A stretch of 64,000 nt of DNA from NCBI GenBank assembly GCA_030549205.1, contig JAUKTV010000003.1, positions 744,001-808,000 of the forward strand, read 5' to 3'. Below the pieces are notes generated by a model, which saw only the letters and a list, made by a program, of their open reading frames with translations, did not search any database and was not told the origin of the DNA. This document shows positions 10,826 to 21,853 of the stretch, one piece after another. Origin of the DNA: Apiosordaria backusii. Taxonomy: Eukaryota; Ascomycota; Sordariomycetes; Sordariales; Lasiosphaeriaceae. The first letter of the stretch is position 1. The number at the start of each line of letters is the position of its first letter. The translations under genes were made by a program, and so were the position numbers.

Positions 10826-11304
10826 CCGAACTTCGAGATCGTGAAGGTTCCATCTCACAATCAACAACTGCCGGGACCGACACTACCTTATTACATTAGG
10901 TCGGTCGGAAAGCTTTTCACCCTTTGTTTTACTGTTCAGCTGCGCTATGTCCAAATTCTTGGTTTGGCTATGACATGATTTACCCCAATGTCCAGGCGCG
11001 TTTGATCTCCCACCAGAGCGATACTGACAAGGCTGTAGACACTTCCAAGATCGACAGGCTAAATCCCTTCTGGTGCACCACATGAAGCCGAACCAAGCAT
11101 CTTACCAAAGCACCGGGAACTATTTGCACTTACTTACAAGACGATGGAAACACCCGAGATGACGACGCTTGGGAACAGTGCCGCAGCCGACATCACATTA
11201 CCCCCACACTCCCCAACCTGAGACTCGAACGCCCTTTCTCTTCTTCCTCAATGTGGCTGGCCCATCCTATTTTCTTTCAACCATGAGTTTGCGCTCTCTT
11301 CAGC
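10221..11304. other. intergenic; peptide gene promoter and relic repeat
   Basis: This stretch holds the promoter of the secreted peptide gene at its left side, the second copy of the diverged repeat near 10749, and the promoter of the membrane protein gene. A 131-codon open frame near 10504-10899 has no family resemblance and overlaps the repeat, so I do not call it a gene. Confidence 0.4.
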
Positions 11305-12771
11305 ATGGGAAAGATGCCGTGCTTCTTCCCCTCTAGTAGTTCGCTGGTCAGCCGCTTGCTTATCCCCATCCTCTCGTTCGGACCACTTGTCGACGCGGCG
11401 CAATGCTATGGTATAAACGGCCAGAAGACTTCAGGTACACCCTGCAACAGCGAAGCTAGTGGAACGGGGTCTTCTCACTCATCATGCTGTGATGAGAGCA
11501 GGCAAGAAGCATGTCTTTCCAGCGGCCTCTGTTTTGCAACTCAACGAGGGGACAATCACACATTTTGGTCTCAAGGATGCACCGATCCAACAGGAATGGA
11601 CCCGGCTTGTCCATCCTACTGTGGAAGATCGAGCCAACACATCTCTATGCCGATCCAGTCATCGTACACCATGCTTCATTGCGGCAGCGGAGCTTGGTGC
11701 TGTTGTTACGATAACCTAGGGATGGTCTGCGATAAGACAGAGTGCTGTGCCCGGAACTTCACCCTTTCTCGGGGACTAGGGACAGTCACACGACAATTCG
11801 ACAACACTGGTGGCAGTGTCAGCATTTCTGACAACAATGCGGCCAGTCTTCAGAATACGGCAGACAACTCGATGCCCGGCCTGCCAGTAAACATGCCCCC
11901 ATGGATGCGCCTCGTTCCCATCATTGCAGCTGGCCTGTTGGGCTCTCTTCTCCTTGCCAGCATCGTTGCACTTGGCTTTTCTTGCACGCAAAATAGAAGA
12001 CTACGACGTCAGGTTGAGTCCCTCCAGAATCTCAACATGACCCTCACCACCGAGAAGCTACGAAGGTTTAGCATATCTCGATCCAGCCCCTCGTCATCCG
12101 CAAGACCGAGTGTCTCCGCGCCCTCTATTCCGCCACCTCTGATCACGACAACAGCGGCAGGAAACGACACCACAGTCAGCTCAGACTCCAAGGCCTCGAA
12201 TGACGATTACCTTCCGCCAATGTCAGCCAGATCTCCGTTGACAGCGTCTACACCTACTGGATCAGGGTCTGAGGTTGCTAGTCTGGCAGCGGGAGGAAGG
12301 AGGCCATCATCTGCATGGGTTCCTGACAACAGCTATACAAATGAGGAGCCTATCCGCACCCCAAGGACTCCCATCACAGCGGCGTATCACCATCATTTAT
12401 CAATGGTCAACCAAGCACTAGGCCCTTCTTCGGTCAAGTCTGGATATGCACTTGCGCCATCAGAACAGCAAAATCAAGGTCATCAGCACTACCCTCAGCA
12501 ACAACAGGTGCAGCAGCAAAGCCAGTGGTCTGGACCAATTGGTTACGCCATTCCCATGTCATCGCCAATTGGGCCTGCCCCTGCCACAGAACGAAGACCG
12601 AGTTGGCCGAGGCGAGAGGGACAGAATGCGAGGCACACTACGTACACTCAGAGCGGGTATTTTTCTGATCAGCCTGGAGTGAACAGCAATATCCCGCCCG
12701 AGTATCAGTTCGAGGTGGGGGGCAACATGATATCGGAGTTACCTGGATCGGCGGAGAAGGGGCGGCGTTAA
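11305..12771 (+). CDS. single-pass membrane protein with Cys-rich ectodomain
   Basis: One exon encodes 488 residues. A signal peptide occupies about residues 1-32 (hydrophobic LLIPILSFGPLVDA). The ectodomain, about 33-200, has roughly 18 cysteines, including CC and CCC clusters (SSCCDES, AWCCCYDN, TECCARN). One membrane helix lies at about 203-226 (LVPIIAAGLLGSLLLASIVALG), followed by a basic stop-transfer RRLRRQ and a short coil. The tail of about 260 residues is Ser/Pro/Gln-rich and probably disordered. This topology resembles fungal cell-wall or stress sensor proteins of the Mid2/WSC-like type, but there is no WSC domain match by eye. The ligand is unknown. Confidence 0.8.
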   Translation: MGKMPCFFPSSSSLVSRLLIPILSFGPLVDAAQCYGINGQKTSGTPCNSEASGTGSSHSSCCDESRQEACLSSGLCFATQRGDNHTFWSQGCTDPTGMDPACPSYCGRSSQHISMPIQSSYTMLHCGSGAWCCCYDNLGMVCDKTECCARNFTLSRGLGTVTRQFDNTGGSVSISDNNAASLQNTADNSMPGLPVNMPPWMRLVPIIAAGLLGSLLLASIVALGFSCTQNRRLRRQVESLQNLNMTLTTEKLRRFSISRSSPSSSARPSVSAPSIPPPLITTTAAGNDTTVSSDSKASNDDYLPPMSARSPLTASTPTGSGSEVASLAAGGRRPSSAWVPDNSYTNEEPIRTPRTPITAAYHHHLSMVNQALGPSSVKSGYALAPSEQQNQGHQHYPQQQQVQQQSQWSGPIGYAIPMSSPIGPAPATERRPSWPRREGQNARHTTYTQSGYFSDQPGVNSNIPPEYQFEVGGNMISELPGSAEKGRR

Positions 12772-15574
12772 GCATGTCAGATGTCTAGGTAGTTGTGTTC
12801 GGAATTAATATGGAGTTTTGTTCTCTTGTGAACCAGTAATGACATGTGCTTCTCATATTCAATCTACAACCTAAAGTCAACCTAAATCTCATCTGTACTT
12901 TGAATCTAGTCATGAATTGTAAAAGTGTACTTTGAATTGCCTTGAACATCATTTCACTATCATGTAAATAATGACTTTGCTTTCCGGTCCACTACTACGA
13001 TATTTGTAACCTGACTCCCCATTATCATGCCATGTCTGCTTCATATACCTATCCAGAAGTTACATCGGTCAAGCGGGACGGCCTTGTCTCACCGGCCTTG
13101 GTCAGGTACCAAGGACACCTTATATTTATCCTATACGACATGTCTAGGCATTCCCACTGTAGTTTTCTACGCAGGTAAAAGTGGTTCCCTTCGGTGAGAC
13201 AGTCGAGCTTCAAACCTCCAGAGCTCCGTTTTTATATGTGTGTAAGTGCCTCTAAAGGAAAGTGGGTTTTTTTTTCACTTTGTGTCCTTGTGTGAGAATA
13301 ATGCCTCTAAGGGCAAGTGGGCTGGCCCCTTGTTTCCATGCTTTTTCTCAGGCGGCGGGACCGTGAACGGTGCCTCTAAGGGAAGGTGAGCCGACAACCC
13401 GATCTGTTCGCCCTGCCCTTTCGCCATCGACCTTGCCTTGTCCCTACATTATTTTTCCCAGCCCTAACCTATCCCCAAGATCTATGATCCAGATCTTCGG
13501 GTTCGGATGCCAGATCTTCTGATCTTTCATCACACACAGATTGGATCTCGAGAAAGGGAGATCCCGGGTTGTTCCCGTTTCGTTCCGTTACGGAAGCAAC
13601 AACATGTGATCTGCGCCCACCTTACCGCCAAAGGCACAAACAAAAGCAATAAGTGGCAGGTAGCAGTAGCAGAGTGGTTTGCATGGAATTATTCTAGAAG
13701 GTGAACTTGGCAATGGAAAAAAATGGAAGTTAAAGCAGGTACAGCTGGTGCAGCACATTTTAGTTCTTGGGGATAAGCACAGGGTCCCAAATTCACATGA
13801 TCTGCCTTTTGGAGGTCATCTTGGGAAGGTTGCAGCACTTTTTATTAGGTTATTCATTACCTACTTGCCTCTGTCAGGTATAAAGCTTACTGTCATGCCA
13901 AAGACGCAAAAGCAATACGGGGTTACTCCCAGTAAGGCAGTCGTCAAGAAAAGGCCAAGAACATCAGTTCCTCATTCAGTCGCTTGACGTCTAGCATGTG
14001 ACTCTTCCCCAGTTGTGTCTAGATCCCAAAAGTCCGAGATCCTAAATACGATGATACGAATTCTCGAATCGACTGGTCTGTGATTGATACCGCCTTTTCC
14101 ATTGCTCGAACGCTGACAGGACAGGAGGGGACGGAGGAAAGAGGGGGCGGGGAAAAGCTAGGGGCGTGGTTGGGGGCGATGATAGACAGGGTCGTGTTGT
14201 GTGAGGTGGTCTTGGACCCAAAAAGGAAGGTGGTATGCCACGACGGTGAGGTATCTTTTTGCCTTCCCTCCTCCCCTCCCCAACCCAAATCCTTAGGAAG
14301 GCAGGTAAGGCACCCGACATATCTTCCCCGTCTTTTGGTGGTCGATCCTTCCCGTTACCTACCTTAGGAGGCACAGGCAAAGTCCCCAAGGTTCCGTCGC
14401 TTGCTAGGTGCATCGTGCTGGTGGTCAGGGTAGTGGTAGTGCATATCTTTTATGCAATTCTATTGATGGTGATGGCGAAAGCCACGATTCTGCACAGTAT
14501 CTTCTTGTGCAATATAGCCTGAAGGATGGAAAATTAACTGCTGCACGGGAGGTAAGGTTGGCACACAGCGGTAGTTGTACCCAACCGAACCGTTGGCTCC
14601 CGTTGAATTTGCGTCTCAAGTACGGGAAGCGTCTCCAAAAGATGGCTGAAATGAAAGCTGTCCGCCGTGCCGCCTGTCACATTCCCTCCCACCAGTGACC
14701 ACAGTGAGTCCCCGACGTCGCAATATTTAAATCCCAATCCCTTGATAAACTCTATTTGCCTTTTTTTTTTTTAGGTTGACAGCGTCACATCCGCTTGTTT
14801 GTTGAGACAGTGGACAGGCCTCAAGCTGCACGTACGCGCACTAAAGCGGCCGGTCTGGGTGGTCATGGCCACCTTGCTCCCGTCCGCCGTCCCATTAAGT
14901 TGCATGAGGTGCACAGTTCCAACCGACCGACCGTTTCTTTTGCGGGGCGTCGTACTACCGTTTCTGGTGATATGATATCCGTTCCGCTTCATATTCGGTC
15001 CAGAATATGGTTGGCTGTGCTGTGACCTTGAGCGACACGGCACCAGGGAGTCCTGTGGTAAAGATCTTAATACGGTGATCCCTTCCGGAGGCCGAGTGGT
15101 ATCTGGTCCCGTCAGATTGGTACTGAGACCTGCCTTTTGAGACTACTGCATGGCAAGAAGGGACCTTATCGGTGGGGGTCGTCTGGTATTGCCATGGTCG
15201 CGGGTCCGGAAGAGGCTTCCCGTATGCATATTCGGGGAGGTGAAGGGTACCCAAGGGCTTGGATCGAAGCTGTGATGGACACATGTATATGTAGGGGGAT
15301 CTCAGTTGGTAAGATTAGACCACGGGAGAGGCGCTCAATGAGGAAACAAGTTTGTCCATTCTGTACCCTGGTTCACCATCTATTCTGAAGAGCCAAAAGT
15401 CTACCTTTTCACAATATCGGATGAAGCCGCTGATATCCTCCCCAAAAGAGCCTCGGGGTCCCTCGGCTTCAACGACTGGTCCTCTGGCGGATATTCCGCG
15501 GATACATGTTTCCCTCTCCCCATGAGCTCACGGGTCTTGTTCCGTTCCCACGGTGCCGGTCGAGACCAGTCAAC
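12772..15574. other. gene-poor stretch with decayed sequence
   Basis: I find no intact gene. The first 400 bases are AT-rich 3' flank. Three copies of a TGCCTCTAAGGGAAGTG-type motif follow near 13247, 13302 and 13371. From 13,400 to 15,500 open frames are short and interrupted on both strands, in keeping with relic sequence, possibly old transposon or gene debris, but no transposase, reverse transcriptase or terminal repeat is recognisable. Confidence 0.5.
13246..13394 (+). repeat. three spaced copies of TGCCTCTAAGGGAARGTG
   Basis: Copies start near 13247, 13302 and 13371 and read TGCCTCTAAAGGAAAGTGGG, TGCCTCTAAGGGCAAGTGGG and TGCCTCTAAGGGAAGGTGAG. Spacing is 55 and 69 bases, so this is not a regular tandem array. 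They could be protein-binding sites or the eroded edge of a larger repeat. Confidence 0.6.
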
Positions 15575-16330
15575 TCATGGCACGTGAAAGTCCCACACCC
15601 GGTCTTTTATTGTGCCATCCTTTTTTTGTAACGGAGGGAGGCCGGGTATATCGTAGGCATACAAGAGCGGCTGGCGGTGTTGGCTTGTCTTCTTGGAAAA
15701 CGTATACCAAATATCATATAGGGTATTCGCGACGAGCTCATAGATGAGAGCAAGAGTGTCGTCCATGTCTTTGCCGATTGTAGCTATAGACTTATAAGGA
15801 AAGTATTGCCTTCCGGTAGATTGTTGCAGGTCATTGGGATAAGGAACGGCTATTTGGGTCCTAATTCAGGCCGCCTTTTCAAAGCCGGTGAGCAAGATTT
15901 CATTTGTAAATTTCTTGACTCCCGGTTTGGTGGAAAGATATCATTGTGAGCGATGCCGTGCTTGAAGGGTAGAAATTCGACCAAGTCTCGAAGCTGCTCA
16001 GCCCATTCCAGCTTGAACTTTTGGTACATCTCAGAAAAGTATGGCTAGGCGAAGCCAAGGACGCGAGGTTTTGTTGGGTCTGGTTCGTGCACCAAGTCGA
16101 TGTGTCCGTCGTAGAGGGACTCAAATTCGTGGTGACGGACCATTCAATTCCCTGAATGTTAGGATGCCGAGGCAATCTGCTGAGGATTTGGATCTCATTC
16201 TACATCGCTGGGGCACTTAGAATATGCTCATAGTGCTTGAATATGTATAATTGTCCGTCGTCGTTGTGCCTCTGAGGCCGTCAGATGTTCACGACCGAGG
16301 AGAATAATCCGTTGAGTTGAGGCTCGTCGG
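15575..16330 (-). pseudogene. degraded fungal kinase-like gene
   Basis: Reading the minus strand gives pieces of a protein-kinase-like fold in the correct order but in changing frames. They are NEIQILSRLPRHPNIQGIEW (N-lobe), then KFKLEWAEQLRDLVEFL, the catalytic-loop remnant HGIAHNDIFPPN (family form H-Q-D-x3-N), TNEILLTGFEKAA in place of the family's metal-binding LLFDFD segment, and DMDDTLALIYELVANT near the C-terminus. At least two in-frame stops (one before NEIQIL, one after VLGFA) and two frameshifts interrupt it. The intact family is common in Pezizomycotina and often species-specific. No start codon or intact N-lobe remains, so this copy cannot be functional. Confidence 0.75.
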
Positions 16331-19300
16331 CGGGAATACGAAGCTGGCCGAGGTTGAAGTGCTGTGTCATCAGCCTCCATGCCTTCCTAGGTATGATAAT
16401 TCGTGGCTGACTTAAAAAATGAACTTGAAATTCAGTTCTTTATCAGCTTCATACAGGTATCCAGCGGATTGAGATGGGCTTTAGTATGTACAAAGTACGT
16501 TCCAGTTCCGGCAGGGTAGAAAGGTTGGAGCAACAACAAAGGCTTTTTCTGTTGATTAGGTAGGCAACTCTGTTTTACTAGTGTCAGGGTCCATTGTCAA
16601 TTGTGTTTTCTGTTTTCTCCGCCCTCACTCCGACATATGCTCAATTGTCGCCCGAATTCGAGGTGGTTGGTGAAGGTCGCCGACGATGCCTAGAACATAG
16701 GATGCGGTGTCATCCCATCTTTCTGACTCATGCATCTTGGAATTCTGGGGAGCTGTCAATGGATTGATGTCGGTTTTCGATAGCGACTCCATCACCTGTT
16801 GTTGTCGGACATCGATGATCCCAGCGAAGGAAACGGAGCGTCAAAGACCTGGACCTTTGCGAAAACTGCCGGGGGACCGTCGGCGGATGAGCTTCCATGG
16901 CAAGCTACACTATTACACTACACTAGGTGGAACCCCTGTCGTGGGGGTGCAAGGTTGCATGGGTATCAGCAAAATGCGGGGAAGAGATGCAGGTGGAGTC
17001 AGGAGACTTTGGTTATGCCGTTTTGGACACCGGGACCAAATTGATCCCCAAACTCAAAAGCCACATCAGCCCAGCATCATGCGAAGCGTGAAACGAGAGA
17101 GAAACATGCCATCACTGGCCTCAAGCTGCTTTGGTACTTTAAGAGTGTCCGTCGTGTTGATAGAGCACCTGTCACATGTGGAAGCTGCAAGACCAACAAC
17201 GGGCGGACTCATGGGAGAAGTGGTCGCTAACAAACTACCTACCTTGGTCAACATCGAAGATGCCCTCCTTCCTGTTTGATGCCCGAGAGCCTCTTTCCAA
17301 GACAGGCGAGCGCATCAGAGCGCACAGTTGGAACTTCCCTTTTGCTGATGGCGGCAGTGAGCACTTCGTTGCCCGTTGCGGCTTGTGGTCGCGTGCCTCG
17401 GTTCTAGCGCATTTCAGCCTCCCCCAGCTGTGCCAAAGCTGGTAATTAGTGTGTGAGGCTACTGTCGACATCGAAAGATGGGATGTGCCATGCTCTTGGT
17501 ATGCGGGAAGCCCCAGCTTCTAGAAGGATGGAAGTCTCGCCAATGCCAAACACAACAGGTCTCATTCCAGTACCTGATCATGCTTTTGATGAGGGTGCGT
17601 TGCGTGGTGCCAGCTCACCATGCGACGCCATCTCAGCTTGTCAAGCTTGTCCACTCCCAGTCACCAAATCCGATGCTGTGTTCGTCTGGCCTGTCAATAT
17701 CACACACACCGGCTGGTCCCGCCTGTGATGCGATGCGACTACGACTGCGACCAGGCAACAAATCAAATATTGACATGTGAAATCCAAAGTGCGACCAGGA
17801 AACACCGACGACGAACAGCAAGCTCGGAGCTACTGACTGGACTGGCCTCACCGACCTTGAGTTTTAGCTTGATGCAAATGTTCCTTTTCGGACCTTGGTG
17901 AAGAGGGTGTTTCTTCGCCACTTACGAGACGGTTACTTGAAGAAGGTGATGACCATCTCGATGCGATATGGGATTTCTGACCGCTGCCGTTTGGCGAACC
18001 ATTTGTATCGCGATTGTGGTCAAGCAGGATTCCCCGCCCGCCATCCATGTTTGCCCCACAGACAAGTTCCCCGTCAGCCGTTGAACCCCCCACCCAGATG
18101 TCGTTCCATTCCCCCAGGGCCCCAGTGGATACAGATATCTCTAGAGCATTCAATATCGAAGGCTGAACGGAACACGACTCGCGCAGCAGCAAGCCAATGA
18201 ATGGAGATTTTGCCGATTCCATTCCCTCGGTAGTGTCAATGCTGTAGTCTACATATGGATAGCGTTATCGTATGTGCTCGACTGGCCCGAGAAACAACCC
18301 AACCTAACTTAGCGAGCTGTACGAGCTTACGGCCTCACACTGGCGATCGTCTGTCTTATCACGGGGGGGCGAGCTCAGCATGCAATGGAAGAGCCCACCA
18401 ACATGCGACGGCCTGCCCGAACGGTGATAAGGTCCAAATCCTTCACTGCTGGCTGCTGGCTGCTCACCCGACGCCGGGCAGCAGCATGTGAGGTGAGATG
18501 TCGGCGAGATGGGTGACAGGGGGGCAACGCCAAGAGGCTCAGGACGTCAAGGCCAAGGAGCAGGGCCTAGGCCCAAGCTGGAAGCTGGCAAGAAATGCCA
18601 AGACGGAGCACGCTAAATTGGGGGTATGAACGGACGAATGATGGCATCGTCCTTGGGGTCCCGGCCGTTTCGACGGCTTGGTGCTCCCCAGACGGGCAAG
18701 ATAAGAGAACAGCGCTGCCAGAACGCCACCGTGCATGCAATGACTAGCCACACCGAGATATCGCCGGCTTGGCCCAACGCCCTCAGACTGCCAGCTGCCG
18801 TTTTCTTCCAACCTCTCCGCGCTCTCCAAACGCCAATGCCGTTTCGTTGAATTAGATCAGCATCAGCGTTGCCTAGCGCTGCCGCGGGTGTGACATGCGA
18901 CACGATAGGGGGCAATGTCCCATTGTTGGATCTCAACGCGCTCGTCAATGACCTTCTTTTGTTCTCCTCTTCCTGATGATGTCGAGAACAACAAAACGAC
19001 GACGGCGAGATTGTAGATCCAAGGCATGTTGCCCTCTGCTCGACGTCACCAGTCACCACTAGCGACCAGAACTATTCTCAACTGGGGAGCGGGCCATGCG
19101 TGGGAGTGGCATGTTGCGCATGGTCACAAGAGATCAAGCATCAGTGGCGCTCCGAGGTCCCTATCACAAAACGGCAGTGGCGGGGAAGATCTGTCGCTTG
19201 GTCTTGGCACCATCCTCAGTTAACGTCGTCCCAGGTCGCTTGACAAATGGAATTTCCGGATCTTGGCCATTAGTGCCTCTACCAATGGTTGTTTATCTTG

Positions 19301-20041
19301 ACGACATGTTCCCAGTTCCATGCTTCTTTACCCGCACCTAAAGTCTGGGGAAAGTAAGGAGGATGATCGTCCAAACTCCGTTATGGTTATTCACTTCTCA
19401 GTCGAGGTATCGGATGACAGTTATTGGCCTCTTGTCCGTTTAGAGTCGTCCAAGGATCATGCTGTGTCGCCTCCAGTTCCGTTAGCACGGCCATCCCAGT
19501 TCCTGTGCCTATCCGTCTTCGTCCTCGGTCTGGCCTGATGGATGGATGGCACCTCGCTGCAGTTGAGTTCAGTGTGACCTCGTTCGTAGCGGGCTGGTAC
19601 CGCAGACGCGCAGTATATCGGGGTTATTGGGTCTGATGCTTGGCTCCTTCTACTTTCAGATGGTAATAAAACCCGCTCCCAGGGTTGCTATCAAGGCCCC
19701 GCCAACCCCGATCGACACCAATTGGCTGCGTTATGCGTCTTGGCTCGTTCTGTGCAGCTTCTAGCCATTTTCCGTGCTTCCTGGATGGTCGCCCAACCAA
19801 GACACGGCCAATCGTCAAGATAGATTCCGCCTGTCTGGGTTGCTTGTTGAGCACTCCCCCCGTCAGTCCACTTGCGACCACACCCAGACCCTGGGGTAAC
19901 GCGACAGCCGCGAACTGCTCTCTCTCCTCCTCTGCTCTCGCAGCACCCTCTGCCTTTATTAAACCCCCTCGGTCCCCCCTCCCATGCCGTCTCTTTTCCC
20001 TTTCTCCCCATCGACACTGATCAACATCTCAACTCACCAAC
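16331..20041. other. long gene-poor upstream region of the permease
   Basis: Open frames of up to 190 codons occur (for example 16707-17279 on the plus strand) but none shows family resemblance, conserved motifs or clean splice structure. The last kilobase contains the permease promoter, with CT-rich stretches just before the start at 19,960-20,040. A GATAAG motif, the core target of GATA nitrogen regulators, occurs near 18,700. Confidence 0.5.
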
Positions 20042-21853
20042 ATGTCGTCCTCAGAAGAGAAGGGAGCCCTCCCTGTCACTCCTGAGAAGGAGGCCCCTCC
20101 CCCGCAGTTCACTCACTCGGGTGATGCCATCAACCAACATCGCGACCAAGAGGACTTCTGGACTCGCAATGGCCTCAACCTCAAGTCCTTCCAAAGGCGT
20201 GGCGATGGCGCGACCGTGGACACGCTCGATCGCACCATGAAGACCCGCCATCTTCACATGATTGCCATCGGTGGTTCTATCGGTGCTGGTTTCTTCGTCG
20301 GTTCCGGAAAGGCGCTCGCTACTGGCGGTCCCGCGACTCTGCTCATCGATTTCGCCATCATTGGTATCATGATGTTCAACACGGTCTACGCTCTCGGTGA
20401 ACTTGCTGTCATGTTCCCCGTCTCTGGTGGTTTCTACACGTACTCTACTCGCTTCATCGATCCTTCCTGGGGTTTCGCCATGGGCTGGAACTACGTTATG
20501 CAATGGGCTATCGTCTTGCCTCTTGAGCTGACTGTCTGCGGTATCACAATCGAATATTGGACCAAGTCGGTCAATGTCGGTAAGTTTTGAAAATCCCACT
20601 CTGCCAAATGCGCTCCCAAAATTCAAACAACTCCCATACTGACAACGGTTTTTTTTTTTTCTACAGCTGTCTGGATTACCATCTTCATGGTTGCCATCAT
20701 CGTCGTCAACATTTTCGGTACTCTTGGTTATGCTGAGGAGGAGTTCTGGTCTTCGGTTCTCAAGCTTGGAGCGACCGTCGTCTTCATGATCATTGCCGTT
20801 GTCTTGGTCTGCGGTGGTGGTCCCGAGGGCAGCGCTTATGATGAATACTCTGGTGGCAAGCTCTGGCAGGACCCTGGTGCTTTCGCCAACGGCTTCCGTG
20901 GCTTCTGCTCCGTCTTCGTCACTGCCGCTTTCTCCTTCTCCGGAACTGAGTTGGTCGGTCTCGCCGCTGCTGAGGCTCGCAACCCCGTCAAGTCTCTCCC
21001 CGGTGCCATCAAGCAGGTGTTCTGGCGTATTACGCTCTTCTACATCCTTGGTCTCACCTTCATCGGTCTTCTCATCCGCCACGATGACGACCGTCTCCTC
21101 GGTGGTGACAACCCGTACATCAACGTTGACGCTTCTCCCTTCGTCTTAGTCGGTCTCGATGCCAACCTCAAGGGTTATGACTCGTTCATGAACGTCATTA
21201 TCTTGGTTTCCGTCCTCTCCATCGGTGTCTCCTCCGTCTACGGTGGTTCCCGCACTCTCACTGCCCTCGCCCAGCAGGGTTATGCCCCCAAGATCTTCTC
21301 CTACATCGACCGCTCCGGCCGTCCCCTCCTCTCTGTTATCTTCGTTTGCGCCTTCGGCCCACTCGCCTACGTCAACCTTAGCACTTCCGGTGTCGTTGTC
21401 TTCGACTGGCTCCTTGCCTTGTCTGGTCTCGCTGCCCTTTTCACCTGGGGCTCCATCTGCTTGGCCCACATTCGCTTCCGCAAGGCTTGGGCTCTCCAGG
21501 GCCACACCCTCGACGAGATTCCCTTCAAGGCTGCTGGTGGTGTCTATGGCTCTTACCTCGGTCTCATTCTCGTCATCCTCGTCTTGATCGCCCAGCTTTT
21601 CGTCGCCATCTGCCCCGTCTCCGGTGGCTTCAACGATGTCGAGGGCTTCTTCAAGTCCTACCTCGCCCTTCCCGTCGTCATTGTCTTCTGGATCGGCGGT
21701 TTCATGTGGAAGCGCACCGGTTGGCTCCGCACCGACCAGATCGATGTCGACTCTGGCCGCCGCGAGCTCCCCTGGGACGAGATCAACGAGTACCGCGAGA
21801 GGATCGCTCAAATGCCCGCCTGGAAGCGCGTTATGCACACCCTCTTCGTCTAA
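20042..21853 (+). CDS. general amino-acid permease, YAT family
   Basis: Two exons (20042-20579, 20667-21853) encode 574 residues. The protein is a 12-helix APC-superfamily symporter for amino acids at the plasma membrane. The first helix region after MKTRHLHMIAIGGSIGAGFF carries the YAT signature, followed by GSGKALATGGPATLLIDFAI and ALGELAVMFPVSGGFYTYS. Later helices include FSFSGTELVGLAAAEARNP. The intron has a GTAAGT donor and a polypyrimidine tract before CTACAG. Codon use is strongly biased to C-ending codons, unlike the neighbours, suggesting high expression. This bias also keeps long antisense frames open, which are artefacts. The long upstream region may carry nitrogen-responsive control; this is inference. 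Confidence 0.96.

Noticed and set aside
13400..15560. Possible retrotransposon body
   Set aside because: No reverse transcriptase, integrase or protease motif, no long terminal repeats and no consistent frame could be found.
16707..17279. 190-codon plus-strand open frame in the gene-poor island
   Set aside because: There is no family resemblance, overlapping frames are of similar length, and it lies in decayed sequence.
20051..21838. Long minus-strand open frames (343 and 230 codons) under the permease
   Set aside because: They are mirror images of the permease's strong C-ending codon bias and are rich in Asp/Glu/Gly/Thr without family motifs; the plus strand has a clear transporter.
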